Below are positions 24,471 through 35,780 of a stretch of 64,000 nucleotides of DNA, piece after piece. Location: the NCBI GenBank assembly GCA_951799445.1, contig OX637288.1, positions 30,545,288 through 30,609,287 on the forward strand, given 5' to 3'. Within the stretch, counting starts at the first letter, position 1. Each line of letters opens with the position of its first letter. Made by a program: the position numbers and the translations under genes. Source of the stretch: Pseudisothecium myosuroides (taxonomy: Eukaryota > Streptophyta > Bryopsida > Hypnales > Lembophyllaceae). The notes below the pieces were generated by a model. That model was not told the DNA's origin. It was given only the letters and a program-made list of their open reading frames with translations, and made no database searches.

Positions 24471-24922
24471 GCTCCACATTTTGCGGTAATGATCCTCGAG
24501 AATAGGTTCGTTCTTTAAACTGGTGGAAGTGCATCCGTGTTTCGCATCCCAGCGCCGCCTTTGGCTCCTTGATCCGCCGTTTTGGTGTGAACTATAAATG
24601 CTGAAATTTAAAATTAGGCATGACCTAAGGTAGTGCTTCTATTCGGTTGGTGGTTGCCCACTTGGTGGAGGTCGCTGATGGTGACCTGTAACAGGAAAAT
24701 CCCTTGCAAATAGTACGTGGCGTAAAAAAATCCCTTGTGAATTTATTATTTTGGCCTTACATGAGCATGATTGCGAGCTAGTCCGTGGAAAAAGGAAACC
24801 TAATTTTAGATTGCGTGATCGGCAGTAACATTTCAGTCACTAGTACTTGTTCAAAGCCGGAAAAAAACGCCAAGCGAAGGCCAATAACTTAGAACTCAGA
24901 GGCTTGTGGGGAAGTCACCGGC

Positions 24923-25310
24923 TTGTCGAAGTCCCAGGATAGCGAAATTGCAGGAGTGTTGCAAGCGACAACATTAACGGGATTGATATTCTTTCCATCA
25001 GTCGAATTGCACTACCTTCTGGATCGGAAGGACGGGAAGATGTTTTGCAGGAAGAAGGTGGAGGAGAAGTCGGATGCAAAGTCTAGCAGGTTAGTTTGTT
25101 GTGCATGGATGTGGGAAAATAATTTTGTCTATGCACCTAAGATTTCTATACATCTGCAGCACTTGTTCTCTTAGTTGTTTTGTAACATTCGATCTTCTGA
25201 GCAGTTGTTCCTATTCTTGCATGTTCAAAGAGAATAGACGAGTACAACAATGGAGGAGATTACTTTACGGATGGGTCGTCAGAGAGTTTATATGGTGGAC
25301 ATGGACGAAG
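24923..25310 (+). CDS. Unrecognised coding-like locus, two putative exons
   Basis: The first segment is open from about 24923 to 25091 and reads SQDSEIAGVLQATTLTGL, then ELHYLLDRKDGKMFCRKKV, ending AGCAG|GTTAGT. Using an acceptor at TTCAAAGAG (about 25225) keeps the frame and gives a short tail, DEYNNGGDYFTDGSSESLYG then GHGRSRQ-stop, rich in glycine, serine, aspartate and tyrosine. An alternative acceptor at TGAGCAG gives a longer frame to 25661 with many tryptophans and cysteines and no obvious family. Codon use and composition differ from the AT-rich flanks. I do not recognise the product; start upstream of 24923 is unknown. Confidence 0.35.
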
Positions 25311-25989
25311 TCGTCAATAAGTCCGAAGCAGAAATGCTATGGAGACTTATTTTCTGACAGACAGCCTTTGGCACTGCCTTGTTCACATTTGACGCGTCAG
25401 GAAGAATGGAAGTGCTCTTCAGAGCAGCTGCTTGGATTTGATGGACTCTTATATTTAGAAGAATGCTTAGAAAAGGCCTCTCTTCATGGGAAAGAGGGCA
25501 GTGTACAGATAGTAACTCAATATGTGTGTAGAGAGTGTCTGTGTGTAGGTTTCATGCTGTCTTTGTGCCATGTCATGCGTGCAACTTGCAGAAATTCACG
25601 TAAGCTTTCTGAGAAGGAAGCGGGTGCTAAACAATGTACAGCAAACAAGGAATTTCAATAAAACAAAATTTACACTAAAAATACGTACACGCCTTGCTGA
25701 AGGAAGTGCTTTAGAACTAAACACGTGGAGTTTCCAATGCATTACAGAAAGCACATGGCATGAATCAATTGGGTCCTTAAGTTACTGAGAAAACAAAAAG
25801 TGCACGCATTCAGAAAATGCCATGTGTCCAGTAGAAGGTCGAAGTGAAAAAACCCGAAATGAACTTGCGATAACTGCCAAAAGAAGGTCAAAGTATTTAA
25901 TTAAGTAATGACCAACTAGTGATTTAATAAGTCATCTCTCCAGTTCTTTAAAGGACAGGGTGCAACCGTTCAGGAAGGTAGTTTAATGC
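25310..25989. other. Possible 3' region of the preceding locus
   Basis: The composition stays moderately rich in G and C until about 25640, then falls. A plus-strand frame is open to 25661 but shows no recognisable motif. Nothing else is supported. Confidence 0.3.
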
Positions 25990-26172
25990 TAGTCCTAGAC
26001 ATGTGACTTGTTCCAGTCATACACATGACTAACTCTAGTCATGTGACTTGTTCCAGTCATGGACATGACTTGTTCCAATCATGGACATGACTTGCTCTAG
26101 TCATGTGGCTTGTTTTAGTCATGTACATGATTGGCTCTAGTCATGGAACTTGCTTCAATCATGTAACTGACC
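25990..26172. repeat. Minisatellite built on 'agtcatggacatgacttg'
   Basis: About eight imperfect units of 21-22 bases alternate agtcatg(t/g)acatgactt with gttcca or ctctagt. The unit contains the internal palindrome CATG and AGTCAT/ATGACT, so every unit is itself partly self-complementary. Confidence 0.8.
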
Positions 26173-29100
26173 AGATATGACTATATTAAGCAAGTAAGCT
26201 ATTTTAACAATCAAATTTGATCCAATGGATATATTGATACTATAACTCTACAAAATGCATGAAGGGGAGCTGCAAAGTCTTAAGCACCCTACAATTATGG
26301 CAAAAAAAAGACATATAAATAGATGCCATGCGTTTGTCACAATATCTACGTTCATGTACAAAGAGTGTGCAAGAGTGAAAATATTTGATAGAGGCACTAT
26401 TTAAAAGCATCTTTGAAGCAAATAAAAGTTTTATGCTTTTATAATCTATATCCTTGTAAGAACATCCAAACGACCATATGTTCATCTTTTGATTACATTA
26501 CGAGCGCGCGTGCTTACAGTAAGCTTCAATCTTCATATGAACAATTTTGTGACTTTTGTAGGGCCTATAGAAACCCTCCATTAATGTGGCTTGTATGACA
26601 TTGTTGAGAACCTTTCTAAGAAAGAAACAAACTTCAATACATGACATATGTGAGTGTTTTTTCTATATCCTTGAGATAAAACATGCACATCCATGTTCTT
26701 TGTTGTTGGGCTCCAAATCTTAAGTTGGATATCTAAGTATTGTTCAATTGGCATTCTAAGCAATGAACAAGTATTTTCTAATAATAAAGTATAAGTGGTT
26801 CACATCTTAACTAAAATTGATACAAATTGCTAAAGTTAGAGGTTTTGGATGGTTTTGGATGGTTTTGGCCCTGGGAAGATCACTATCAATTTTGAAAAAA
26901 CTACATGAGTTAAAAAATAGGATTCATTTAATTCAAAGCGGAAAATTTTTATGTAATATGTAGGGCTACTATAGGGTCTATGAAATGCTACATATGCTAT
27001 TCTATGTAAATTAGGCTATGTAAAAACATCATGTAGTAGGAATTTTTATTAACAAGTTAGCCTTAACAAATAGAGGCCATGAAATTTTTTCACATTACGA
27101 TGAATATAGGCGTAGACAAATAGTTTCATGTGGATGATGAATGGACATAGTCAAGAAAATCAACAATGAAGGAGTTTGACTGAAATTGTACCATGGTACT
27201 AGTAGCACTTGTATACTGATATATCAAAAAAATTAAGTGTATGTGTAAGACATTAATCAAAAGTGGCAAAACTTGTCACATTGCATAAATAGGGAGGTTT
27301 ACCTTAGTGGGTTCAATGAACTGAAAATTATACAACACAAGGATATAATTTATAGTCCATTTTACTCTAAAATTTGAAGTCGTATGTGTTAATCACACTC
27401 ATATTGAATGAAATATTCATAGGGTAATTTCAGTACTAGGGATTCTAAAGTGGTCAATGTTATTATCCCCTGAAGGCTAAAGGGTATTTAGAAGAGGAAA
27501 AAATCCAAAACTACCAATTTTTTATGCATTGTCCAAAATATAAAAGTAATTTTTGTTTTTAATTACAACCATCAAAAATTGTATTAAATAATTAAGGCAA
27601 TGAATTGAAAAAAATTCATCCCATTTGACCATGTGGATTGAAAGATCATAAAGTTTGAAGTAAATTTTTTTTTCATTCCTACAAACTAGGGTCAAGGGAC
27701 TTGGAGCCTTCTTGAAGTCAAATTTTTAGTCTACACAAAAATGAAAATTTTGGCTACTTATAAGTATATGATGTTAGGTTTACTCAAAAAAAAATTCAAA
27801 AGCAAATATGGAGCCTAGCTTACTCTAAATCAACCTGCAATGCAAGGAGGTTAAGTATATTGGCAATATACAAATCATTTTTTTGAGGATTTCTTGTGCA
27901 ATGAGGGAATTTTTTAATTTAAAATACAAATGGTCAAAAATTAGAGATAAACATTTGGAATATATGGGAAAAATTTCAAAAAATTTGACTATACATATTG
28001 CAAGATAATAGGGCTTGAGATTAGAAGAAAATGTTTTTTCTCAAAACCACCCCAACATAGCTAACAAAATTTGACTCTTCCTAGAATGTGATTTTCTAAT
28101 AATAAATTTATTTTTTGAAAATTTTATGTCATATTTTATTAGTTATATAAATGCCAAATATCAATAGTTGATGAGAGTTTCTGCAAAAGACGCTCCAAAG
28201 ATGTCCAAATTCACCAAGTTGACAAAAAAGTTTAGGGCAGGATAAAATTAGATTCCCACTATGGGGGTACAGTTTTACATCTTGTGTCAAAATTTTGTGA
28301 ACATCTGACCAAAATTAACTTCATAGGATAATGTGTGTATAGGCAGTTACTACCTCTTTTGAGGTGATAGTGATAGTGTAAAACCATGCACAAATGCAAT
28401 AATAGGGTAGTCAAAGAATAATTTTTGTACATGTGGCACATCATAAATTCATAATTGGTCGGAAATGATTTTCATTTCCTTATATTGCATCTCACGTATA
28501 ACACAAAACACGAGAAGTGTTTCAATGGTCATTATTACATTAAAAGACTATTGAGCTATTTACTGCAACTTGTAGCCTAAACAAGAACGACAACTCCTTG
28601 CAAATGAAAGAACCTCAACTCAAATTTAATGCTCAAATCTTCATCGCATTTAGTGCTCTTCAATCTTCTGAAGTCTTCTTGAGTCCGATTGTGGAGAAGT
28701 CCATAGAATTGTCATTCATAAAACCTCTCTGCAAACTGAAGGCCAAATCCCATCTTCAAACAAAAGGAAAGCTTTTAATAAAGCAACAAATTCAAAACTG
28801 ACAGAAAAAGTAGATCGTAGTTAATATCCATATACATGTTTCTATTGGTCGTTGAGGCAAATCCTTAAATAAAACTTGAGTATTTTGGAATTGAATTTCA
28901 TTGCTTTGTTCAAGTTCATTGCAATAAGGAGAGCATATTTGCCACAATTAAGTTCAGTGGACTCCGTTGGCCTAACATTCCTAAACCGAAATTCCACAAA
29001 GCCACAATCAAACTCTAGCCAGCTGTGCCTAATTTTTGATCACAAGCACCAAGAGCTAAAAAAATTCTTTTAAAAGATAAAGAACCAAAAGAAATAATGC

Positions 29101-30476
29101 ATCCATGTCTCTAAGTCATTCATGCTTCAATCCAATTTTTTTTATTCAATTGTTGTATAATTTTTTTAATAAACTATTCACAATAAAAAGAAGTTTTAGC
29201 CTCGTCGTAGCTACTTGGAACTGACAGAAATCCAAATTGAAAAAGATTGAAGAAGAAAGATGAAACCTTGATAGGAAAAATTAAGCCAATGAATCTCGTT
29301 CATGGGAAGTACTTGCTTGCGCTCATAGATGTATCCATCTGCAATGCCTTCAATCTTCAATGACAATGCCACAATCAATGTCACAATCCTTTCCTGTCCA
29401 TCATTATCAAATTTTGGAGAAGCAGATAGCAACATGATGGAATTGAATACACTGACTAGGCCGCAAGATTGCAAGATTATATCACTGGAAACCCCATTTA
29501 TAAGTTTCTTGAAAATTTCTTTGTTTTGGTTGCTTCTGAACTTTATTAAGACCTATGAAATTCAAAAAATCTCCTCGGTGACCTTATTGCACAATCTCCT
29601 CAAATCACAAGCGCAAAAATTTCTTATCTATACACATCATCCTACATATTCACATGGAATCTCTCCGAATTCTCCGAGACACTCAAGCAATTGCATCAAT
29701 TCACTATGAGGCGCAAGGATATACATGTGCGCGTGTCTGTTATTCCATTTGTACTGATGGTTTTTTCTTCAAGTCCAATCGCACGGCACCAAGGGCATTA
29801 TTTTCTTTTTGAACCGCACAGTTGTTGATTTTGCAAAAAGGGGGTTATTTGTTTTCTTTTTGAATCGCACAGCCATTGATTTTTCAAAGGAAGGGGGGTT
29901 ATTGTTTTCTTTTCAAATCTCACAGTTGTTGATTTATCAGAGGAGGGATTTTGGGGGCGAAAGGTGGTCTTCCTTCTTTTTACTTCATAGACAATTTTTT
30001 TTATTTGCATCGCATGATAGCGGAGGGTGGTCTTTTTTTTTAAACTAATTGCATGGTTGCAAATTTTACACTTGAAGGGTTTGGAGGATCCAAGGCGGAG
30101 TTGCTTGTCTCTTTTCAGGATATAGGAATCTATCCAAATTTTCAATTGTTTGTTCAATGGACAATTGGCCTTTAGAAGTTAAAAACTTCCACTTGGTCAA
30201 TAGCACTTGAATTTAATTGAGTGTTGTTAGTTTCATGGTGTATACACTGTACACATATATAATAGAGGGAAGGAAAAATTTGTGAAGAAAGATGGAGGTG
30301 GGAAAAAATTGGGCACTTAAATTTTATATGTAAGATAGTCCCACTTAAAAAACCATAGGAATGAATTTACAAAAACCGTAAGGTATTAAAAATATGCCTC
30401 TCATAACTTTTTATATAAAAATGTGATCATCTTAAATGCAATAAATAAGGTAAATAGCTCCACATCAAATACCCTC
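26173..30476. other. Long AT-rich stretch with one weak coding-like zone
   Basis: Most of it shows nothing. Between about 28590 and 29710 composition rises in G and C and minus-strand frames are locally open (for example KFDNDGQERIVTLIV near 29370 and TELNCGKYALLIAMN near 28930). No consistent frame, splice pattern or family emerges, so I treat it as a possible decayed gene. A string of near-identical 'cgcacagttgttgatttt' phrases lies at 29810-29945. Confidence 0.3.
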
Positions 30477-31150
30477 TTAATCCCTAAAGTCCCAAGGCCA
30501 TTTTTTTGTCAAAAAACACTCAAAATTGCCATTTTTGCTGCATTCATCCATAAAAGCAGAAAAAACATTTTTTTAAGAATCTAACCAAAGGATCTTATAC
30601 TTCACTTGTCTGAGAGCATCATAAAGAAAAAGTGTCTCAGGTTCTCGTCAGTCGAGTAGATAAATCTCGATATATCGTAATAGTAAATGCATGGCGAACT
30701 TTGCGTACAAAATCATGTGGTAAAAATTTCATCAAATTTGACCGTACGGATTGGAAGATATTAGCATTCAAAGTTGGACAAAAAGTTTTTTTTCAAGATT
30801 GCCCAAAAAACAAGATTGTCCATAACTTTCGCATCACTAGTCCAAATAGAATGAATCAAAGTTTTACATGTAGACAAACATATAATATTTTAGGAAAAAA
30901 ATTAAAAATAAAATATTTTGACTTTTTGTGATTTTTTTTGGGTTGCCCGCCGACCTCCATATTTGGCTTTTTGTGCAATAACTTTTGTTTCCAGGCACCA
31001 ATTGAAATAAAAATTATATTCCCAAGAAGCTTATGTGTTTTTCTAGCTTTACAAGAAGTTTTAGAAAATTATGATGAATATTGAGACAGTGCGAGCCTAC
31101 CCGAACTTGCATTTTGGCCCTCGTAGGGCCAATGGGACTTTAAGGGTTAA
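30477..31150 (+). mobile_element. TTAA-flanked element, copy 5 (short, AAAGTCCC subfamily)
   Basis: The copy is 674 bp with TTAA borders. Ends are TCCCTAAAGTCCCAAGG and, inverted, CCCTTAAAGTCCCATTGG. Interior landmarks shared with other copies are 'ttgcccgccgacctccat', 'caggcaccaattgaaataaa' and the right-end 'gcattttggccctcgtaggg'. It lacks several hundred bases of the middle relative to copy 4. Confidence 0.75.
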
Positions 31151-32139
31151 CTGAGGTGTATACCTTAATTTACAAAGAGTGATCTCCCTAGATTTTTGGT
31201 TGATTGAGGCCTAAACTCTAAACTTCAAAATTCAAGTTGAGAAATTCAAAAAAATTGTTAGCTTAAGTTGTAAGGCATTGCATGCAGCCTATTCTAAAAT
31301 AGTAAAAATCTTTATAATGGAATATTTTTAGCAAAAAATATAGATGGATGAAGTTTTGTCTCTAATTTATTCTTCAAGATTTCATCCAACATTTTCTTCT
31401 AGCCTATAAGGATATAAATGAATTCATAAGAGCCGATGGCGATGGTGAAAAGGTTCATTTTGGAGTCCTATTTGAAATGTTAATGGAATGTTCTACTCAA
31501 AGACTTTAGCAATTTCATCAAAATTAGATGTAAAAATTATTCAAAGTTGTCAACAATGAAAAATTCTATTCAATGTCGTACTTGCACAACACACCAACCA
31601 TTAAATCTACTTATGCACAAATTCAACAAGTGACTATGTCCTGTGTCTGTTAAATATGAACCCTCTATATAATTAAAAATTCAAGAATTTGTATATTTGA
31701 ACCACTACATTTGAAGAAAGCCTCTTTCACCAAATGTATATGTCAACCTCAAAAAAAATAAAAAATAAAAAACAAAACATCTTTAACATGTATGCATTTT
31801 GAGACCTTTTCCCCCGTCCCTTCCAATACGGCGGCTGAGAATGACTCATCAATTGTCTCCTATTGTTATTAGCTTCATTTTTCTCTACTTCCCTTATAAA
31901 TCTTACAAAAAAATTGATTCATTAATTATAGAAAAAACATGTGCCACCCAAAGATATTTGACGCCAATTGTGTAATGGATACAACATCCAAAAAAACAAA
32001 AAAAAATTTAACACGTATTTAATCAACTCACACTTACACCCAAAGGAATACAAGAGGGCCTTCTTAGATTGCCCACCTTTTGCTTGTGCCGCCTAAAAAG
32101 AAAAAAAAATTACTACCAAAAAAATGTGGCTAAAAAATA
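31151..32139. other. AT-rich DNA, nothing recognised
   Basis: No gene, inverted ends or tandem repeat is supported in this stretch. Confidence 0.4.
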
Positions 32140-32514
32140 CACTAACAATAAAATATGACTACAAAATATGACTGAGGCAAAAACACGACTGCTCGCCCAA
32201 ATTTCCCTTCGGCTGCCCCTTTCAGAAAAATGTCACTACTATGGAGATATGACTGCAAAATATGACTCACCAAAAAATATGACTGGCAAATATGACTTGC
32301 CGTTCCCCAAACATGTTCCCTATGAAGTACTTTGGCGTTCCCAATGGGCGTACACTATACGCTTGTGAAGTACAATGGCAAAATATGACTGGCAGTCATA
32401 TTTGCAGTCATTATTTTTTCCAAGGTCTTGGCCTCCAATAATATGACTGCATGTAGTCGCCAGTCATCCCCAGTCATATTTTTGCAGTCATAAAACACTC
32501 ATTTTCTTGTAGTG
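32140..32514. mobile_element. CACTA-like (En/Spm type) terminus with TATGACTG subterminal repeats
   Basis: The right border, read inverted, is CACTACAAGAAAA, the classic CACTA-superfamily end. Inside it, the word (A)TATGACTG or its complement CAGTCATA recurs at least a dozen times on both strands, as expected of subterminal transposase-binding repeats. The left border may be CACTAACAATAAAA at 32140. Flanking triplets do not match, so this could be a truncated or decayed small derivative. No transposase is present. Confidence 0.5.
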
Positions 32515-32584
32515 AGTCATGTTCACATGCCAGGTGGTCTTCCATCTTTTTTGTTCTATCTGAAACTTATCCAAACTTCACTAG

Positions 32585-33071
32585 GGCGGATCCAAGGACT
32601 AAAGCTTGAATGAAAGAGCTTTGTCTTATAACTTTGATGATTAGGATTAAAACTAAACTAATGGGTTTGTATTAACCTTGAAAGAATGAGGATAACTAAA
32701 ACTATCCGATAAATGACTTTCAAGAAGACTGTAGAAACAAAAAATGCAATTATTCAACCTGGAATTTTATTATTTTTGGTTGACTACCTTGATGATAGGG
32801 GATGTCCTTCTACGGTTAAGAAGATTGGTTGTGAACTATAATTAGTGAACATGAGTTTCCACATCTACAAGCAACCTAGTTCTATTTCTTTTAAATCCTC
32901 TTTCACCTAATTCCAAACGCTAAAGATGCCCCACCAAATCCCAAGTTCATAACCAAGTTTGTTAAACATAAGAAAGCCCAAGAATATTTTGAGTCGGGAA
33001 AAAGTTTACAAGGAAGTATCATTTATTTAGAGCCAAACTAAGGCACTTCATCTATTAATGCCTCCCGTCAC
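32585..33071. repeat. Segmental duplication, copy A, 3' flank of the F-box gene
   Basis: The block matches 40130-40200 plus 41640-41711 and 42367-42760, for example 'gctttgtctt(a/c)taac(t/a)ttgatgatta' and 'gaaacaaa(a/g)aatg(c/t)aattattca'. It is uninterrupted here but split by insertions in copy B. The site 'ctacggttaagaagattggtt' near 32812 is the empty form of the TTAA insertion at 41712. Confidence 0.75.
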
Positions 33072-33973
33072 TTAACCTTTAAAGGACCAATGTTCCCTTT
33101 AGGGGACAAATTGGATTTCAAGCAGGTACCTGTGGTCTCAGTTTTTATCATGATTTTTTTAAACTTCTTTTGAACTGATTATTGTTGTGGGAATATTATT
33201 TTTTTTCAATTGGTGCACGGGAACAAAAGTTACGTCCAAATAAGCTCAAAACAGGGGAGACCGGGCAACAAAAATATATCTCAAAAATTTGAATTTTTTT
33301 TCCATAGACCATAGGCTTTATTTTTTCTACATGGAAATCTTTGATTCATTTTCATTTGGATTTATTATGTGAAAGTTATGGACAATCTTTTATTTTGGGC
33401 ATTTAGAGCATTTTTTTGAAAAAATAACTTGTCAAATTCATTTTTGAATGGAATTTTTCATAATTTTTCAATAAAAAAAGGTTCCACAAGGCTTAGTTTG
33501 CTTGATAGAACAATCTCACCATTGGGATTAGAGCATTTTAATTCCTTCTTGGAGATATTAATAATTTAGATCTTCCTTCTATCTCGTACCTACTTGTACT
33601 TCACAATTTTTTTAAGAATGAAAGTTAAGTTTATTTGAATTTCTTTTTTTCTCCAAGACTCTCAACTTGTAAAGCTTTAAAGCTCAAAACTTTGTAGTGC
33701 AAAAAATTTAAGTTAAGAAGGTTCAAAGTCAAAAAATCCATTCACATAAGGTGCTCAAAAACTTGTTTTCATCACTTTAAACACAAATATCTTGCAATTT
33801 GTGCAGTCAAAAATTCTGAAATTTTTTCCACACATTTTTATACTAGTTAGGTGTAAGATCCTATGATTAGATGTGCAGCAAAAAACAATATTCAAAATCT
33901 TTTACTCATTGCAATAGAAATGACAATTTTGAGTGTTTTTGGCAAAAAAAAGGCCTCGGTCCTTTAGGGTTAA
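33072..33973 (-). mobile_element. TTAA-flanked element, copy 6
   Basis: The copy is 902 bp, TTAA-bounded, with the orientation of copy 3. Ends are CCTTTAAAGGACCAA and, inverted, CCCTAAAGGACCGAGG. The duplicated block at 40-46 kb lacks it: there 'tctcaagccatttgacctac' runs straight through at about 42745-42765, so this copy inserted after the duplication. Confidence 0.75.
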
Positions 33974-34153
33974 CCATCATAACCAATATCACAACTAATA
34001 TAAAATGTAATACCAAATTACATCACTTTTTATATTTCAAAACAAATTTGACCCTTCAGTGAAGGTTGCACACCTCCGTATAATTATTCTTCAAGCCAAA
34101 TTTGTGTGTCACCACAATCGCACAAGAAAAAGAAAATCTTGTTGTCAAATATA

Positions 34154-35407
34154 TTATAGAGCACATAGACTAAGACAGTGGTTGCTTCCTAAAAGTTTCG
34201 CATGATGATTGTGAAAATTACGACTAGTATCAAGACTAGTATCAAGAAATTTATGCCACGTCCTATCTAACAAATTATACACCAGAGACCGCCCTTTGAA
34301 GGAGCGAAGGAAGATAGAGTTTGCCAGCCCAGTGACAATTGCAAGTTCATTAGGTATCCAGGGGTTGAAGGCATAATTATCTAGAAACCAGTCCAACATT
34401 TGGCCTGGCAACACTGATAAATGTATGTACTCCCTTCTTGAAAGGATGAACTCAACAATTTCAATAGAGGACACTGACATCATAGGATTATTGAAGCACA
34501 AATTCATGATCACACAAAATAAGCGGCCATTGCTTACTACCAACCTGTGCCTAACACGAGAATAACCATAAGGGACATTAATCCCAAGGTCAAAAAATGC
34601 ACCTGTCGCCTTATTGTAAGAAGCTAACCCAATATGCAGCCCATCCTTATGAATAAAGAGGGCGTATATTTCATCCCTTAAGATGACAGAAACAGGGTGC
34701 GGCTTTTGACGTCCACGGAGAGCGTTAAGATGTTCGGGGACCGCAGCAGATGCCCTCCAGCTTGTTGTCTTTGACTGGTAAATATAAACAGCATTTGGTT
34801 GTGAGGCATCTGCAGCACAAGGAATAAAATAGATCTCATACTCCATCGATTCCCTATCTGTGGACATCATGACCCATTTAGGTCTATTCGACCATCCTGC
34901 AAAGTGTGGAAGCTGCTTGACAGTTTTTGAGATAGGATTGCATACAAGCAGTGCCTCGTGCCTTTCCAGCTTACAAGAAGGGCTCTCATGGTCAATGTAA
35001 CACGACAAACATAACAATCCTCCATCAGCTGCTAGAATGGTCCTCATGTCTGCATTGGTCCTCTTGTCAGCATTGCTCCACGGGCAACATGCAATAATTA
35101 ACTTCTGCTTTAAAAACTCGGCAAGGAAGTCATCGCTTAAATTGAAGAACCTCTTGTTTGCCACATCCAGAACCTCCCAACCCCAATTAAAAGAGCCCTG
35201 GTAACCGTCATTCCGCTTAGAAAAAAACACGTATTCTTCTGGAGATGAGGCTCGAGCATGACGTGAGGCAAAGTCAGGGTGACTTATGAATCTGTTCCAT
35301 TCCTTAGAGAGCGCTCGAAACCGGCACAGTGAGGCGAGTGGAAGAAACGTTGCGATCTCCTCAAGTAAATCCAAAGGAAGTTTCTCTGCACTCTCTCCAT
35401 CCTGCAT
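34154..35407 (-). CDS. F-box protein with kelch/FBA-like C-terminal region
   Basis: The single-exon frame gives 417 residues from the ATG at 35407; the frame is open 33 codons further upstream but without an ATG, and the same ATG position is present in the duplicate at 45105. An F-box spans residues 10-50 (LPLDLLEEIATFLPLASLCR, then RALSKEWNRFISHP). It is followed by the plant F-box-associated pattern GGLLCLSC near 129-136 and LLVCNPISKTVKQLP near 153-167, and further kelch-like strands (TTSWRASAAVPEHL, LASYNKATGAFFDLG). Such proteins bind SKP1 in SCF ubiquitin ligases and choose substrates through the C-terminal domain; this target is unknown. A short tandem duplication gives NADKRTNADMRT near 112-123. 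A 5' leader intron is possible upstream of 35490. Confidence 0.85.
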   Translation of the reverse strand: MQDGESAEKLPLDLLEEIATFLPLASLCRFRALSKEWNRFISHPDFASRHARASSPEEYVFFSKRNDGYQGSFNWGWEVLDVANKRFFNLSDDFLAEFLKQKLIIACCPWSNADKRTNADMRTILAADGGLLCLSCYIDHESPSCKLERHEALLVCNPISKTVKQLPHFAGWSNRPKWVMMSTDRESMEYEIYFIPCAADASQPNAVYIYQSKTTSWRASAAVPEHLNALRGRQKPHPVSVILRDEIYALFIHKDGLHIGLASYNKATGAFFDLGINVPYGYSRVRHRLVVSNGRLFCVIMNLCFNNPMMSVSSIEIVEFILSRREYIHLSVLPGQMLDWFLDNYAFNPWIPNELAIVTGLANSIFLRSFKGRSLVYNLLDRTWHKFLDTSLDTSRNFHNHHAKLLGSNHCLSLCAL

Positions 35408-35780
35408 GACGAGCCTCTGATGTTGAGTCACACTTGACGGTGGCCTTGCTCGTACTTCAAGGTAGGCTCCCAAGAGATTTCTCAAGCCTACAACCCAAGA
35501 CAGCAATTAAGTTGGAGATCAGACAATTGATAGGCAAAAGTCATCAAAACAGCATTACACAAACAAAAATCGATCACAGTGAGGAATTGCAGAAGCGTCT
35601 CTAGGCATGAATCTAGGCTGACTACAAGAATAAGCATGCTAAAACCTCGAAGCCGCGTTTTCTTCGACCGATTCTCAATAGAAACCCGAACAAGTGCAAG
35701 TATGCTTGCCTTGCAACATGTACAACCTCATAACCTCAGCAGACATCCTGGAAATTCTGGCGTATAGTAAAAATGACTTT
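35408..35780 (-). promoter_or_regulatory. 5' leader and upstream region of the F-box gene
   Basis: The sequence is moderately rich in G and C and is conserved in the duplicate (45106-45860), for example 'gcgtctcta(g/t)gca' and 'caagtgca(a/g)gtatg'. Conservation beyond the coding region comes from the duplication rather than proving function. No core promoter element was assigned. Confidence 0.4.

Noticed and set aside
25101..25661. 186-residue plus-strand frame as a complete gene
   Set aside because: It begins inside the putative intron of the 24923-25310 model, is unusually rich in Cys and Trp, and shows no recognisable family; kept only as an alternative splice reading.
27470..28250. Possible eighth complete TTAA element (tatcccctgaaggctaaagg)
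   Set aside because: Interior words resemble the family only faintly and no right end with TTAA could be placed.
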